A stretch of DNA of 64,000 nt from Thaumasiovibrio sp047250365 (GTDB lineage: Bacteria; Pseudomonadota; Gammaproteobacteria; Enterobacterales; Vibrionaceae): positions 10,577 to 74,576 of the forward strand of contig NZ_JBLBVL010000020.1 in the NCBI RefSeq assembly GCF_047250365.1. The letters are read 5' to 3'. Both the position numbers and the translations under genes were made by a program. The notes beneath the pieces are model-generated. The model did no database searches and was not told where the DNA came from. It saw only the letters and a list, made by a program, of their open reading frames with translations. Shown piece by piece: positions 27,516-36,747 of this stretch (position 1 is its first letter; each line of letters starts with the position of its first letter).

Positions 27516-28409
27516 TCACACTGTTTTGTTTAGTATTGCGAGAATTTGCTGTAGTTTTTCATTTTCATCAAAATTGATAACAATTTTGCCACGACCGCTT
27601 TTTTGACGGTTTATCACAACAGGTGTACCCAGTTGTTCACTTAGCGAGTCCTGCCATTGCTCAGCTTGCTGATCAATCACTTTCTCTGCTACTGGCTTTG
27701 GTGGCTCTAGCAGCTTACGGACCAACTTCTCGGTTTCTCTTACAGTCAGTGAACGACTAACTATCTGCTGGGCTATCTCAGCCTGCTGTGAAAGATCCAA
27801 CGTCAGTAATGCACGGGCGTGCCCCATGTCCAATTGTTTTTTAATAACAAACTGTTTTACGCCTTCATCTAATTGATTAAGACGCAACAGATTACTGACC
27901 GCTGTTCTCGATTTTCCTAACGCTTCGGCGACCTGTTGATGGGTCAAGCTAAACTCTTGCTGTAAGCGCTCTAGCGCTTGTGCTTCTTCGATCGCATTCA
28001 AATCTTCACGCTGAATATTCTCGATTAAAGCCATCGCAACAGCCGCACGGTCATGAACCTCTTTAACCAGACATGGAACTTGCTGTAAACCAGCCAGCTT
28101 TGATGCGCGCCAACGTCGCTCACCAGCAATAATTTCATAGCGGCCTTGGGCAACACTTCGTACCACGATCGGTTGAATGATCCCTTGTGCACGAATGGAA
28201 TCTGCTAGTTCAGCTAACGCCTCTTCAGACATATCCTTACGAGGCTGGTACTGCCCAGGTTGCAATAAAGCAATATTGAGCTTTTGCAATTCGCTTTTTG
28301 GCTCTACATGCTGTGTCGATGCTGCTGGTTGTTGTTTGGCTTGCGCTTGCGCACTTGTCGCAAGTAACGCATCAAGACCACGTCCCAGTCCGCGGTTAAC
28401 TTTACTCAT
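27516..28409 (-). CDS. parB: Chromosome partitioning protein ParB
   Basis: A 297-residue CTP-dependent DNA clamp that loads at parS and spreads. The N-terminus MSKVNRGLGRGLDALL is the ParA-interacting tail; the CTPase motif GERRWRASK and the ENIQREDLNAIEEA segment lie in the N-domain, followed by the HTH LTHQQVAEALGKSRTAVSNLLRL and a C-terminal dimerisation domain. It starts nine bases after parA. Candidate parS targets are at 46.4 and 49.8 kb in this window. Confidence 0.97.
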   Translation of the reverse strand: MSKVNRGLGRGLDALLATSAQAQAKQQPAASTQHVEPKSELQKLNIALLQPGQYQPRKDMSEEALAELADSIRAQGIIQPIVVRSVAQGRYEIIAGERRWRASKLAGLQQVPCLVKEVHDRAAVAMALIENIQREDLNAIEEAQALERLQQEFSLTHQQVAEALGKSRTAVSNLLRLNQLDEGVKQFVIKKQLDMGHARALLTLDLSQQAEIAQQIVSRSLTVRETEKLVRKLLEPPKPVAEKVIDQQAEQWQDSLSEQLGTPVVINRQKSGRGKIVINFDENEKLQQILAILNKTV

Positions 28410-28418
28410 TTATAGACC

Positions 28419-29204
28419 TTAAGCGTGTACAGGTGGGTTAACTTCTTGACGACGAAGCATTTCTCCAGCTAATGCTAGGTATGCTTTCGCGCCACTGCTG
28501 TATTTATCGTAATACATTGCAGGTTGACCATGACTCGGCGCTTCAGCTAACCGAACATTTCGTGGTATCACAGTGCGGAACACCTTGTCACCAAAGTGTT
28601 TTTTCAACTGATCTGATACCTCATTAGCTAAGCGATTTCGTGGGTCGTACATTGTACGCAGCAGACCTTCGATCTCTAAGTCGGCATTAACCACCGCAGT
28701 CAACTTACTAATTGTATCCATCAACGCTGTTAACCCTTCCAATGCAAAGTACTCACATTGCATTGGTACCAATACTGAATCGGCAGCGGTCATAGCGTTG
28801 ATTGTAAGGAGGTTTAAGGCTGGCGGACAATCGATAAAGATGAAATCATAGTTATCACGGATAGGAGCCAGCGCATTGCGTAAGCGAACTTCGCGCGCGA
28901 AGACCTCCATCAATTTGATTTCTGCTGCGGTTACATCGCCATTGGCAGCGATTAAATGATAGCCACATTCCGTCGCATCAATCACCACTTGCTCAACCGG
29001 CGTTTCTTCAACCAAAAGATCATAAGCTGATGCTTCTACTTGATATTTATCGATACCACTGGCCATTGTGGCATTACCTTGCGGATCAAGATCTATCACC
29101 AACACCCGACGTTTAGTGGCAGCCAAGGATGCAGCCAGATTAATGGTGGTGGTGGTTTTTCCTACCCCACCTTTTTGATTCGCAATTGCAATTATTTTTG
29201 CCAC
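28419..29204 (-). CDS. parA: Chromosome partitioning ATPase ParA
   Basis: A 261-residue deviant Walker ATPase that moves ParB-parS complexes of the origin region. The deviant Walker A is KGGVGKTTTT (residues about 11-20), followed by VIDLDPQGNAT and FIDCPPALNLLT. It is the chromosomal (Soj-like) type without an N-terminal regulatory domain. It lies 15 bases after rsmG in the mnmG-rsmG-parA-parB unit. Confidence 0.97.
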   Translation of the reverse strand: MAKIIAIANQKGGVGKTTTTINLAASLAATKRRVLVIDLDPQGNATMASGIDKYQVEASAYDLLVEETPVEQVVIDATECGYHLIAANGDVTAAEIKLMEVFAREVRLRNALAPIRDNYDFIFIDCPPALNLLTINAMTAADSVLVPMQCEYFALEGLTALMDTISKLTAVVNADLEIEGLLRTMYDPRNRLANEVSDQLKKHFGDKVFRTVIPRNVRLAEAPSHGQPAMYYDKYSSGAKAYLALAGEMLRRQEVNPPVHA

Positions 29205-29219
29205 AACAAGACCTCACTG

Positions 29220-29837
29220 TTACTTTTTCAGAACTACCAGATGACGTTCACCTTCCAGTTCAGGTACATCTAGCACGTGCACAGCATCGACATGACACCA
29301 TTCCGGTAACTCATCCAGCTCATTTTGGTTAAGTAAGCCTTTAAGTGCCAAAAAACGTCCATGCTTTGCCGCCGGCAAGTGGTGACACCAATTGACCATA
29401 TCAGAAATGGACGCAAAGGCGCGGCTTAGCACCCCGTCAAAACCGTCTTTAGGATCGTACTCTTCCACTCGGCTCTGGACTGGCGTGACGTTTTTTATGC
29501 CCAATTCATGCGTGACCTGTCGAATAAATCTTATACGCTTACCTAAACTATCAAGCAAGACAAATGACTTTTCTGGGCACATAATAGCGAGCGGAATCCC
29601 AGGTAGCCCAGGTCCTGTGCCAACATCGATGTATCGCTCCATGTCCAGCATTGGGCTAACTACGATGCTATCCATAATATGTTTAACGAGCATATCACGA
29701 GGATCGCGTACCGACGTCAGGTTGTATGCTTTGTTCCATTTATTTAGCAGAGCAACATAGCCCACTAATTGATCTAATTGTTGCTCTGAAACGACCAAAT
29801 CCGTCTGATCGATTAATTCTCTTAGTCGTTGTTTCAC
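29220..29837 (-). CDS. rsmG: 16S rRNA m7G527 methyltransferase RsmG
   Basis: A 205-residue SAM-dependent enzyme (GidB) modifying G527 of 16S rRNA; loss gives low-level streptomycin resistance in other bacteria. The SAM motif is DVGTGPGLPGIPLAI, preceded by the conserved NLTSVRDP.MLVKHIMDS region. It starts two bases after mnmG. Confidence 0.97.
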   Translation of the reverse strand: MKQRLRELIDQTDLVVSEQQLDQLVGYVALLNKWNKAYNLTSVRDPRDMLVKHIMDSIVVSPMLDMERYIDVGTGPGLPGIPLAIMCPEKSFVLLDSLGKRIRFIRQVTHELGIKNVTPVQSRVEEYDPKDGFDGVLSRAFASISDMVNWCHHLPAAKHGRFLALKGLLNQNELDELPEWCHVDAVHVLDVPELEGERHLVVLKK

Positions 29838-29839
29838 TG

Positions 29840-31729
29840 CTATGCGCCTTTCTTCAACATGCCTTGTTTTTTGAGATAAACCAGTAGCAACGAAATTGCC
29901 GCTGGCGTAATACCTGAAATCCGAGAGGCAATGCCAATCGTTTCTGGTTTTGCATCATTGAGCTTCACGATCACTTCATTAGAGAGACCTTTCACATCGC
30001 TGTAGTTGATGTCCAACGGTAATTTTGTACTTTCATGACGAAGTGATTTTTCCACTTCATCACGTTGACGATCAATATACCCTTGGTATTTCACTTGAAT
30101 TTCAACTTGTTCTCGTGCCTGAACATCATCTATCGCCGGCGCAAATTGTGGCAGGGCAGTTAACTGTTCATAGTTAACTTCTGGGCGACGCAATAAATCT
30201 TCACCGTTTGCTTCACGCACTAATGGGCTTTTCACAATGGCATTCACACTGGCCACGTCATCACTGCTAGGTGTCACCCAAAGGCCACGAAGTCGCTGAC
30301 GCTCTTGTTCAATATTGTCGACTTTCTGATTGAAACGCGCCCAGCGCTCATCGTCGATTAAACCAAGCTCGCGGCCTTTTTCTGTTAGGCGTAGATCTGC
30401 ATTGTCTTCACGCAGTAACAAACGATACTCCGCACGTGATGTAAACATGCGATAAGGTTCTTTGGTCCCCATCGTGGAAAGATCATCGATTAGCACACCC
30501 ATGTAAGCTTGATCACGACGTGGACACCAACCTTCTTTGCCCTGTGCTTGCAACGCAGCATTCATGCCCGCCATTAGTCCTTGAGCTGCGGCCTCTTCGT
30601 AACCGGTTGTCCCGTTGATTTGTCCAGCAAAGAACAAACCAGCTATAAATTTGTTCTCGAAGGTGGATTTTAAATCTCGTGGATCAAAAAAATCATACTC
30701 TATCGCATAACCAGGACGAATAATTTTTGCATTTTCAAAACCTTGCATTGACTGCACGATTTTCATCTGTACATCAAATGGCAAGCTGGTTGAGATGCCA
30801 TTTGGATAGAGTTCATGGGTGGTTAACCCTTCAGGTTCGATGAATATCTGGTGGCTGCTCTTATCGGCGAAGCGCATCACTTTGTCTTCGATCGATGGAC
30901 AGTAGCGTGGTCCAATCCCTTCAATCACACCAGCGTACATCGGGCTGCGATCCAAGTTATTGCGGATCACATCATGGGTACGCTCATTGGTATGAGTAAT
31001 AAAACACGGGATCTGGCGAGGATGATCCTGTCGCGATCCCATGAACGAAAAGACCGGTGTTGGATTATCGCCATGCTGAACTTCTAGCTGACTAAAGTCT
31101 ACGGTACGTGCATCAATCCGAGGTGGTGTGCCGGTTTTAAGACGTTCAACACGCAACGGCAATTCACGTAAACGCTGAGCAAGTGCAATGGACGGAGGAT
31201 CGCCGGCACGGCCACCATGATAGTTTTCCAACCCAATGTGAATACGTCCACCTAAGAACGTCCCCACAGTCAGAACTACGGTTTTGCCTCGGAACTTGAG
31301 ACCCATCTCCGTTACCACACCAGTCACGCGATCCTGCTCGACGATCAAATCATCCACGGACTGTTGGAATAACGTCAAGTTCGGTTGATTTTCTAACGTT
31401 TCACGTACTGCGGCTTTGTACAATAAACGGTCAGCCTGAGCGCGAGTTGCTCGAACGGCTGGCCCTTTTGATGCATTCAAGGTTCGGAATTGAATGCCAC
31501 CCTTGTCGATGGCTTTCGCCATTAGACCGCCCAGTGCATCGACCTCTTTGACGAGATGCCCTTTGCCAATGCCACCAATGGCTGGATTACAGGACATTTG
31601 CCCTAAGGTATCAATATTGTGGGTTAACAACAGTGTCTGTTGACCCATACGTGCAGCTGCCAACGCAGCTTCTGTGCCAGCATGGCCTCCGCCGACAACA
31701 ATGACATCAAATGAATCTTGATAAAACAT
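29840..31729 (-). CDS. mnmG: tRNA uridine-34 carboxymethylaminomethyl synthesis protein MnmG (GidA)
   Basis: The FAD-binding partner of MnmE, making cmnm5U at the wobble position of several tRNAs. It is exactly the usual length (629). The dinucleotide-binding motif is VVGGGHAGTEAALAAARMG at the N-terminus, followed by SCNPAIGGIGKGHLV and later GQINGTTGYEEAAAQG. It points away from oriC; its transcription in E. coli affects origin activity. Confidence 0.98.
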   Translation of the reverse strand: MFYQDSFDVIVVGGGHAGTEAALAAARMGQQTLLLTHNIDTLGQMSCNPAIGGIGKGHLVKEVDALGGLMAKAIDKGGIQFRTLNASKGPAVRATRAQADRLLYKAAVRETLENQPNLTLFQQSVDDLIVEQDRVTGVVTEMGLKFRGKTVVLTVGTFLGGRIHIGLENYHGGRAGDPPSIALAQRLRELPLRVERLKTGTPPRIDARTVDFSQLEVQHGDNPTPVFSFMGSRQDHPRQIPCFITHTNERTHDVIRNNLDRSPMYAGVIEGIGPRYCPSIEDKVMRFADKSSHQIFIEPEGLTTHELYPNGISTSLPFDVQMKIVQSMQGFENAKIIRPGYAIEYDFFDPRDLKSTFENKFIAGLFFAGQINGTTGYEEAAAQGLMAGMNAALQAQGKEGWCPRRDQAYMGVLIDDLSTMGTKEPYRMFTSRAEYRLLLREDNADLRLTEKGRELGLIDDERWARFNQKVDNIEQERQRLRGLWVTPSSDDVASVNAIVKSPLVREANGEDLLRRPEVNYEQLTALPQFAPAIDDVQAREQVEIQVKYQGYIDRQRDEVEKSLRHESTKLPLDINYSDVKGLSNEVIVKLNDAKPETIGIASRISGITPAAISLLLVYLKKQGMLKKGA

Positions 31730-31860
31730 GGAATGACCTTAGGTTTAACTCTGACCAAAGATGGATGATTGCAAAGAGGCGTATTTTAGCCCTTTTCTGC
31801 ACATTTGAGAAACGTTCAAGGATCATTAGTTTTGATCCATGGCTACTTAAATATATATAA

Positions 31861-32100
31861 GATCTTTTAGATAGATCTTCTATTAGATCTTTTATTAGGA
31901 TCGCCCGATCGTGTGGATAAGTGTTAAATGATCAACATGATCATGCTGTTATGGAGGATCGTTTCCTGTGCGAACGTATGGATCTAACTCCGTATAAACT
32001 GGGATCAAAATGGCTACTTATGCACAGGCCAAGAATACACCTAAACCTATTCAATGGATAACTATAGGTTGATCACTGGTTTTAACTATACTTATCCACA
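31861..32100. other. oriC: Chromosomal replication origin oriC
   Basis: The 420-bp mnmG-mioC gap is a classic gammaproteobacterial origin. Three AT-rich 13-mers stand in tandem: GATCTTTTAGATA (31861-31873), GATCTTCTATTAG (31874-31886) and GATCTTTTATTAG (31886-31898), behind an ATATATATAA stretch. DnaA boxes include TGTGGATAA at 31912-31920 (R1 position), TTATGCACA at 32018-32026, AATGGATAA at 32053-32061, and a perfect TTATCCACA at 32092-32100 (R4 position); TTATTCACA at 32150-32158 overlaps the mioC end. About 13 GATC sites between 31821 and 32074 imply Dam methylation and SeqA sequestration. Confidence 0.97.
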
Positions 32101-32149
32101 GATGAAAAACGGCATTTGGATAGATATGTTTACACTTTACATGTATTAG

Positions 32150-32590
32150 TTATTCACAAAGCGCAGATAGAAAAGTGGATAACCATGGTTCAACCTGCTC
32201 CTCAGGCACTGGATGTTGGCTAACATCAATGTTGAGTTGGGGGAGTATTCGTGCAGCTTTGCCTTGAATAAGGACCTCATCTAACTGATAGGCAGCGGCA
32301 CAAAAGGTGTCGTAATTGGAGTCACCTAAGCCGATAACACCATAGCGGAGGGGACGTAAATCGGTGCGTTGTTGTAGTTGTGAATAAAATGGTTGGATAT
32401 TGTCAGGTAATTCACCAGCGCCGTGAGTTGAACAAATTAGCAGCCATGGGGCATTTGGATCGAGTTGAGAAAGATCTGGCTGATTGTGGATGGTTGCGCT
32501 GATATTGTGTTGTTCTAAAAGATCATTGATGTGATCAGCAACGTATTCCGCAGCACCAAGTGTGCTGCCTGTAATGAGATGTAGATGCAT
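32150..32590 (-). CDS. mioC: Flavodoxin-like protein MioC
   Basis: A 146-residue FMN-binding protein; E. coli MioC supports biotin synthase in vitro, and its transcription runs into oriC. The N-terminus MHLHLITGSTLGAAEYVAD has the flavodoxin phosphate loop, followed by ICSTHGAGELPDN and YGVIGLGDSNYDTFC. The start at 32590 matches the family; 18 extra upstream in-frame codons are not conserved. Its minus-strand transcript would enter the origin. Confidence 0.95.
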   Translation of the reverse strand: MHLHLITGSTLGAAEYVADHINDLLEQHNISATIHNQPDLSQLDPNAPWLLICSTHGAGELPDNIQPFYSQLQQRTDLRPLRYGVIGLGDSNYDTFCAAAYQLDEVLIQGKAARILPQLNIDVSQHPVPEEQVEPWLSTFLSALCE

Positions 32591-32668
32591 CGAGATAGTC
32601 CTTTCTATGAGTCTGGCTCTTATTGTACGCGCATCAAAGAGCATTTATAGAGGTAAGGGTGGAGGGAT

Positions 32669-32699
32669 AAAAAAAAGCCCCCAGACAGTGCTGAGGGCT
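32669..32699 (-). terminator. Rho-independent terminator of mnmE
   Basis: On the minus strand AGCCCTCAG and CTGGGGGCT form a 9-bp stem with one G-T pair, followed by eight T, 20 bases after the mnmE stop. Confidence 0.9.
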
Positions 32700-32719
32700 A
32701 ATATTGGTCATGCGCCGAT

Positions 32720-34087
32720 TTATTTGCCGATACAAAAAGACGTAAAGATCCTACCGAGAAGATCATCTGAGCTAAATTCACCAGTGATTTCACTAAGGTG
32801 TTGTTGTGCTATGCGCAATTCTTCAGCAAGAATTTCTCCTGCCATATAGCCTTCGAGTTGTTGTTGACCAATGTCGAGATGCACAGCTGCTTGTTCCAGT
32901 GCTTCTAGATGACGGCGACGTGCCATAAAGCCCCCCTCTGTGGTACCAGTAAAGCCCATGCACTCTTTTAGGTGCTGTTTTAGGCTATCAACCCCGTCAC
33001 CTGTGCGAGCAGAAAGACGAATCAGTGTCGGGTGACTGGCGTGGCAGATGCCGATCTCTTCACCGGTTAGTTCTGCTTTGTTGCGGATGACAGTGATACC
33101 GAGGCCTTCTGGCAGGCGATCGACAAATTCAGGCCAAATGAGTTTTGGGTCGGTCGCTTCTGTCGTGGTGCCATCGAGCATAAACAGGACACGATCGGCC
33201 TGAACTATCTCTTCCCATGCTCGCTCTATTCCAATACGTTCAACTTCATCGGACGCTTCGCGTAAGCCCGCTGTATCAATAATATGCAGTGGCATGCCAT
33301 CAATATGAATATGTTCACGCAGAACATCACGGGTGGTGCCAGCAATGTCAGTGACAATGGCGCTGTCTTTGCCTGAAAGGGCATTTAATAGGCTCGATTT
33401 ACCAGCATTAGGGCGTCCGGCGATGACGACTTTCATTCCTTCACGCATCAAGGCACCTTGGTTGGCTTCCCGACGAACCGCTTGGAGTTGCTCAATGATG
33501 GTATGTAAGTCACCACTCACTTTGCCATCAGAGAGAAAATCAATCTCTTCTTCTGGAAAGTCGATAGCCGCTTCGACATAGATTCGCAAGTGAGTCAGTT
33601 GTTCAACTAAGGTGTGGATTTTGTCAGAAAAGGCGCCTTGCAATGATTTCAACGCCGATTTAGCCGCTTCTTCGCTGCTGGCATCAATAAGGTCAGCAAT
33701 CGCTTCTGCTTGGGCTAGGTCGAGCTTATCGTTCATAAATGCGCGTTCAGAGAACTCGCCCGGTTTAGCGGTTCTCACACCGTCAATCATTAAGATACGC
33801 TTGATGAGCATATCCATAACCACGGGTCCACCATGGCCTTGTAATTCGAGAACATCTTCACCGGTAAATGAGTGTGGCCCCTTAAAATACAGTGCGATGC
33901 CTTGATCGAGGGTGCTGCCATCTTCTGCTTTAAAAGGCAGATATTCAGCATAGCGAGGGCGTAGTGCTCGGCCAGCCACAGATAGGGCGACTTGGTTGGC
34001 TAGCGGACCTGAGACGCGAATAATGCCGACGCCACCACGGCCGGGAGGTGTTGCTTGAGCAACGATAGTATCAATAGCTTGGCTCAT
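32720..34087 (-). CDS. mnmE: tRNA modification GTPase MnmE
   Basis: A 455-residue GTPase working with MnmG on tRNA wobble uridine. The N-terminal tetrahydrofolate-binding domain begins DTIVAQATPPGRGGVGIIRVSG; the inserted G domain has GRPNAGKSSLLNAL, DIAGTTRD, DTAGLR and NKAEL; the C-terminus is the invariant CIGK. All key residues are present. Confidence 0.98.
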   Translation of the reverse strand: MSQAIDTIVAQATPPGRGGVGIIRVSGPLANQVALSVAGRALRPRYAEYLPFKAEDGSTLDQGIALYFKGPHSFTGEDVLELQGHGGPVVMDMLIKRILMIDGVRTAKPGEFSERAFMNDKLDLAQAEAIADLIDASSEEAAKSALKSLQGAFSDKIHTLVEQLTHLRIYVEAAIDFPEEEIDFLSDGKVSGDLHTIIEQLQAVRREANQGALMREGMKVVIAGRPNAGKSSLLNALSGKDSAIVTDIAGTTRDVLREHIHIDGMPLHIIDTAGLREASDEVERIGIERAWEEIVQADRVLFMLDGTTTEATDPKLIWPEFVDRLPEGLGITVIRNKAELTGEEIGICHASHPTLIRLSARTGDGVDSLKQHLKECMGFTGTTEGGFMARRRHLEALEQAAVHLDIGQQQLEGYMAGEILAEELRIAQQHLSEITGEFSSDDLLGRIFTSFCIGK

Positions 34088-34146
34088 GATGTATATCCGG
34101 TTTCAACTTATAAGGGATCAAATGACTTATATTGTACAACAAATAA

Positions 34147-34170
34147 AAAAGGCGGCTATCGCCGCCTTTT
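34147..34170 (-). terminator. Rho-independent terminator of yidC
   Basis: AAAAGGCGGC and GCCGCCTTTT form a perfect stem around a four-base loop, followed on the minus strand by a T-run, 24 bases after yidC. Confidence 0.9.
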
Positions 34171-34194
34171 ATTTGTCAGTGTTGCTTGCGCTGA

Positions 34195-35811
34195 TTACTT
34201 GCTGCTATGCAGGCCTTTCTTTTCCAGAGCACGGTAGATTAGCGTTTGCTGAATCAAGGTGACAATGTTCGAGGTTAGCCAGTAAAGAACAAGACCTGAT
34301 GGGAACCATAGGAAGAAGAAGGTGAACATAACCGGCATAAAGGTCATGATTTTCTGCTGCATTGGATCCGTAACGGTCGTTGGGCTCATCTTCTGAATCA
34401 TAAACATAGAGCCACCCATTAGAAGCGGCAAAATGTAATACGGGTCTTGTGCAGATAGATCGTTAATCCACAAGAAGAACTCAGAGTGACGTAGCTGCAC
34501 TGATTCCATCAACGCCCAGTAGAACGAGATGAAGATAGGCATCTGCAGTAAGATAGGTAAACAGCCACCGAGTGGGTTTACTTTCTCTTCTTTGTACAAC
34601 TCCATCATCGCTTGGCTCATGCGCTGACGGTCATCGCCAAAGCGCTCACGCATCTCTTGCAGCTTAGGCTGCAGCATACGCATTTTAGCCATTGAGGTGT
34701 ACTGCGCTTTCGTTAGCGGGTACATCGCACCACGAATCATACAGGTTAGAACAATGATCGCGAGACCCCAGTTCACCACGATGCTTTGAATGAACGACAA
34801 CAGCTTATGAATCGGACTTGCTAGGAACCATAACCAACCATAATCAACGGTAAGATCTAAGTTCTTAGCGACAGCTTGCATCTCTTTTTGCAATTTAGGG
34901 CCGGCCCATAGGGTGGCTGTCATTGTGGCAGTAGAATCAGGAGAAATGCTGATTGCTGGCATACGAAGACCAACATAGCCTTGGCCATTGGCAACACGTG
35001 TAAATAAGTTTGAGCTGTCTTCACTGCGAGGAATCCAAGCGACAGTGAAGTAATGTTGTAGCATGGCAGCCCAGCCTTCAGTGATGGTCATATTCAAATT
35101 ACGCTTCGCCATATCGTCAAAGCTGTATTTCTTATATTTCGTATCATCGCTTGAGTAAGCAGCGCCACGGTAGGCTGACATGCCCATGCCACGGCTTTTG
35201 CCGTCTGGGTTTTCCATGTCTTGGCGTAACTGTGCGTACATTTGTACGTTGGCAATATCCATTGATTGGTTATCGATGGTGTATTCGACGTCAACGGCGT
35301 AACTGTCGCGCTGAACAATGAATGTTTTGGTGTAAGTGATGCCATTTTGGGTCAGTGACATCGGCACACGTAGCTCATTATCACCATCTGTTAAGGTGAA
35401 GGCGTCTTGAGTGACAGAATACTGCGCTCGACCAGTATTGGTATCCACACCATGACTACCGATCAAACCACTTTGTGCCACGAATGAATGTGAAGGTGAA
35501 TTTTGTAGTAATACGAATGGATCATCTGACTCAAGTTCGGCATCGTACTTTAATAAGTCAGCGGCGATGATATCACCACCAAGCGTATCGATAGTGAGCT
35601 GCAGTGCATTGGTGGTTATGGTGATAAGTTGATTAGAGGTCTCGCCATCATTGGCTAAACTTGCATCATCACCCTGAGTTGGCACATCACCACTAATTTG
35701 TGTTTGCGCTACACCCTGTGGCTGAGGGTTGCTGTCTACATTCCATTGCTGATACAGCAAGAAAGAGACAAAAAGTAGGGCAATCAACAGAATATTGCGT
35801 TGGGAATCCAT
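34195..35811 (-). CDS. yidC: Membrane protein insertase YidC
   Basis: A 538-residue insertase that places proteins in the inner membrane with or without SecYEG. The N-terminal signal anchor is NILLIALLFVSFLLYQQW, followed by a large periplasmic domain (about residues 60-340) and five C-terminal membrane segments including GLAIIVLTCMIRGAMYPLTKAQ and GGCLPILLQMPIFISFYWAL. It starts two bases after yidD and closes the rpmH-rnpA-yidD-yidC cluster. Confidence 0.98.
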   Translation of the reverse strand: MDSQRNILLIALLFVSFLLYQQWNVDSNPQPQGVAQTQISGDVPTQGDDASLANDGETSNQLITITTNALQLTIDTLGGDIIAADLLKYDAELESDDPFVLLQNSPSHSFVAQSGLIGSHGVDTNTGRAQYSVTQDAFTLTDGDNELRVPMSLTQNGITYTKTFIVQRDSYAVDVEYTIDNQSMDIANVQMYAQLRQDMENPDGKSRGMGMSAYRGAAYSSDDTKYKKYSFDDMAKRNLNMTITEGWAAMLQHYFTVAWIPRSEDSSNLFTRVANGQGYVGLRMPAISISPDSTATMTATLWAGPKLQKEMQAVAKNLDLTVDYGWLWFLASPIHKLLSFIQSIVVNWGLAIIVLTCMIRGAMYPLTKAQYTSMAKMRMLQPKLQEMRERFGDDRQRMSQAMMELYKEEKVNPLGGCLPILLQMPIFISFYWALMESVQLRHSEFFLWINDLSAQDPYYILPLLMGGSMFMIQKMSPTTVTDPMQQKIMTFMPVMFTFFFLWFPSGLVLYWLTSNIVTLIQQTLIYRALEKKGLHSSK

Positions 35812-35813
35812 CG

Positions 35814-36071
35814 TTATTGATCTCTGTTTTTTGGCTTTATTGGCGGAACGGGGTCAAAACCCCCGTTGTTTAAAGGATGACATCTTAATAGACGTTTGGC
35901 TGCGAACCAACTCCCTTTTAACCCTCCGTGCAATTTAATTGCTTCAATAGCATATTCAGAGCAAGTTGGGGTAAAGCGGCAGCGTGGTCCGAGCAGCGGA
36001 CTAATTGCAAGCTGATAGAAGCGAACTAACCCGAGGATTAGCCACGCGAAGGGCGAGACAGGCGATGCCAT
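35814..36071 (-). CDS. yidD: Membrane protein insertion efficiency factor YidD
   Basis: An 85-residue, cysteine-containing protein that assists YidC-dependent insertion. It shows the family core FYQLAISPLLGPRCRFTPTCSEYAIEAI and FAAKRLLRCHPLNNGGFDPVP (partly quoted). Its start lies inside rnpA, overlapping it by 34 bases in another frame, the usual arrangement. Confidence 0.96.
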   Translation of the reverse strand: MASPVSPFAWLILGLVRFYQLAISPLLGPRCRFTPTCSEYAIEAIKLHGGLKGSWFAAKRLLRCHPLNNGGFDPVPPIKPKNRDQ

Positions 36072-36394
36072 AATTTGTCCAACACTGCATTTAATTCTTC
36101 GTTACTAAGCTCATTGGCACTTTTCTTAGCTATTACGATAAAATCTTTGGCTGGTAATTGATTTTGACGCAAACGAAAGCTCTCACGCACAACACGCTTG
36201 AAACGATTACGGTCAACAGCAGTTTTTATCTGTTTTTTTGGCACGGCAAGTCCAAGACGAGGATGTCCAAGAGTGTTTTTTCGAGCCAGAATAGTTAAGT
36301 GGGGAGAGCCAGCACGATGAGCTTGCTGGAAGACATGTTGGTAATGTTCGGGAGTTAACAGACGTAACTCCCGAAGGAAAGCGAAGTTACTCAC
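36038..36394 (-). CDS. rnpA: Ribonuclease P protein component
   Basis: A 118-residue basic protein that binds M1 RNA and helps it cut tRNA 5' leaders. The start is GTG (MSNFAFLRELRLLTPEHYQHVF), and the RNR signature is DRNRFKRVVRESFRL near residue 60. It lies 18 bases after rpmH. Confidence 0.96.
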   Translation of the reverse strand: MSNFAFLRELRLLTPEHYQHVFQQAHRAGSPHLTILARKNTLGHPRLGLAVPKKQIKTAVDRNRFKRVVRESFRLRQNQLPAKDFIVIAKKSANELSNEELNAVLDKLWHRLSRPSRG

Positions 36395-36412
36395 AAATAA
36401 TCTCTGGGATTA

Positions 36413-36547
36413 TTAGCAAGCTAGACGCTTACGACCTTTAGCACGACGTGCGTTAATCAATTTACGACCGTTCTTTGTCGCCATGCGTGCACGGAAGCCG
36501 TGAGAGCGCTTGCGCTTAAGAACAGAAGGTTGGAAAGTGCGTTTCAT
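36413..36547 (-). CDS. rpmH: 50S ribosomal protein L34
   Basis: A 44-residue, very basic protein read as MKRTFQPSVLKRKRSHGF then RARMATKNGRKLINARRAKGRK and a short RLAC tail. It is the standard first gene of the rpmH-rnpA-yidD-yidC cluster and is too short for many automatic gene lists. Length and core match L34; the C-terminal Ala-Cys differs from the Ser-Lys ending of E. coli. Confidence 0.97.
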   Translation of the reverse strand: MKRTFQPSVLKRKRSHGFRARMATKNGRKLINARRAKGRKRLAC

Positions 36548-36641
36548 GGTTGTACCTTAAAAAATTTACTGATCAGTTTTTAAGTTTTGATACCCAGTGT
36601 AGTGACAATTTGCACACAAACCGCATATCAAAAGAGGCGGA

Positions 36642-36670
36642 ATTGTAATCATTGGTCACACAAGAGTCAA
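36642..36670 (-). promoter_or_regulatory. Probable sigma-70 promoter of rpmH (proximal)
   Basis: On the minus strand TTGACT (36670-36665) and TACAAT (36647-36642) are 17 bases apart, about 95 bases before the rpmH start. Confidence 0.75.
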
Positions 36671-36703
36671 TGATTGATGCGTATTCCTTACACTGGGTGG
36701 CGA

Positions 36704-36731
36704 ATTATACGTAGCCGAAAGAGAAGTGCAA
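36704..36731 (-). promoter_or_regulatory. Probable sigma-70 promoter of rpmH (distal)
   Basis: On the minus strand TTGCAC (36731-36726) and TATAAT (36709-36704) are 16 bases apart. Two tandem promoters before rpmH are also known in E. coli. Confidence 0.6.
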
Positions 36732-36747
36732 GATCATTCTGATGATC

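Noticed and set aside
31730..31860. Possible extra gene or transcript between mnmG and the 13-mers
   Set aside because: No open frame or terminator; the region is the AT-rich left flank of oriC and the mnmG promoter area.
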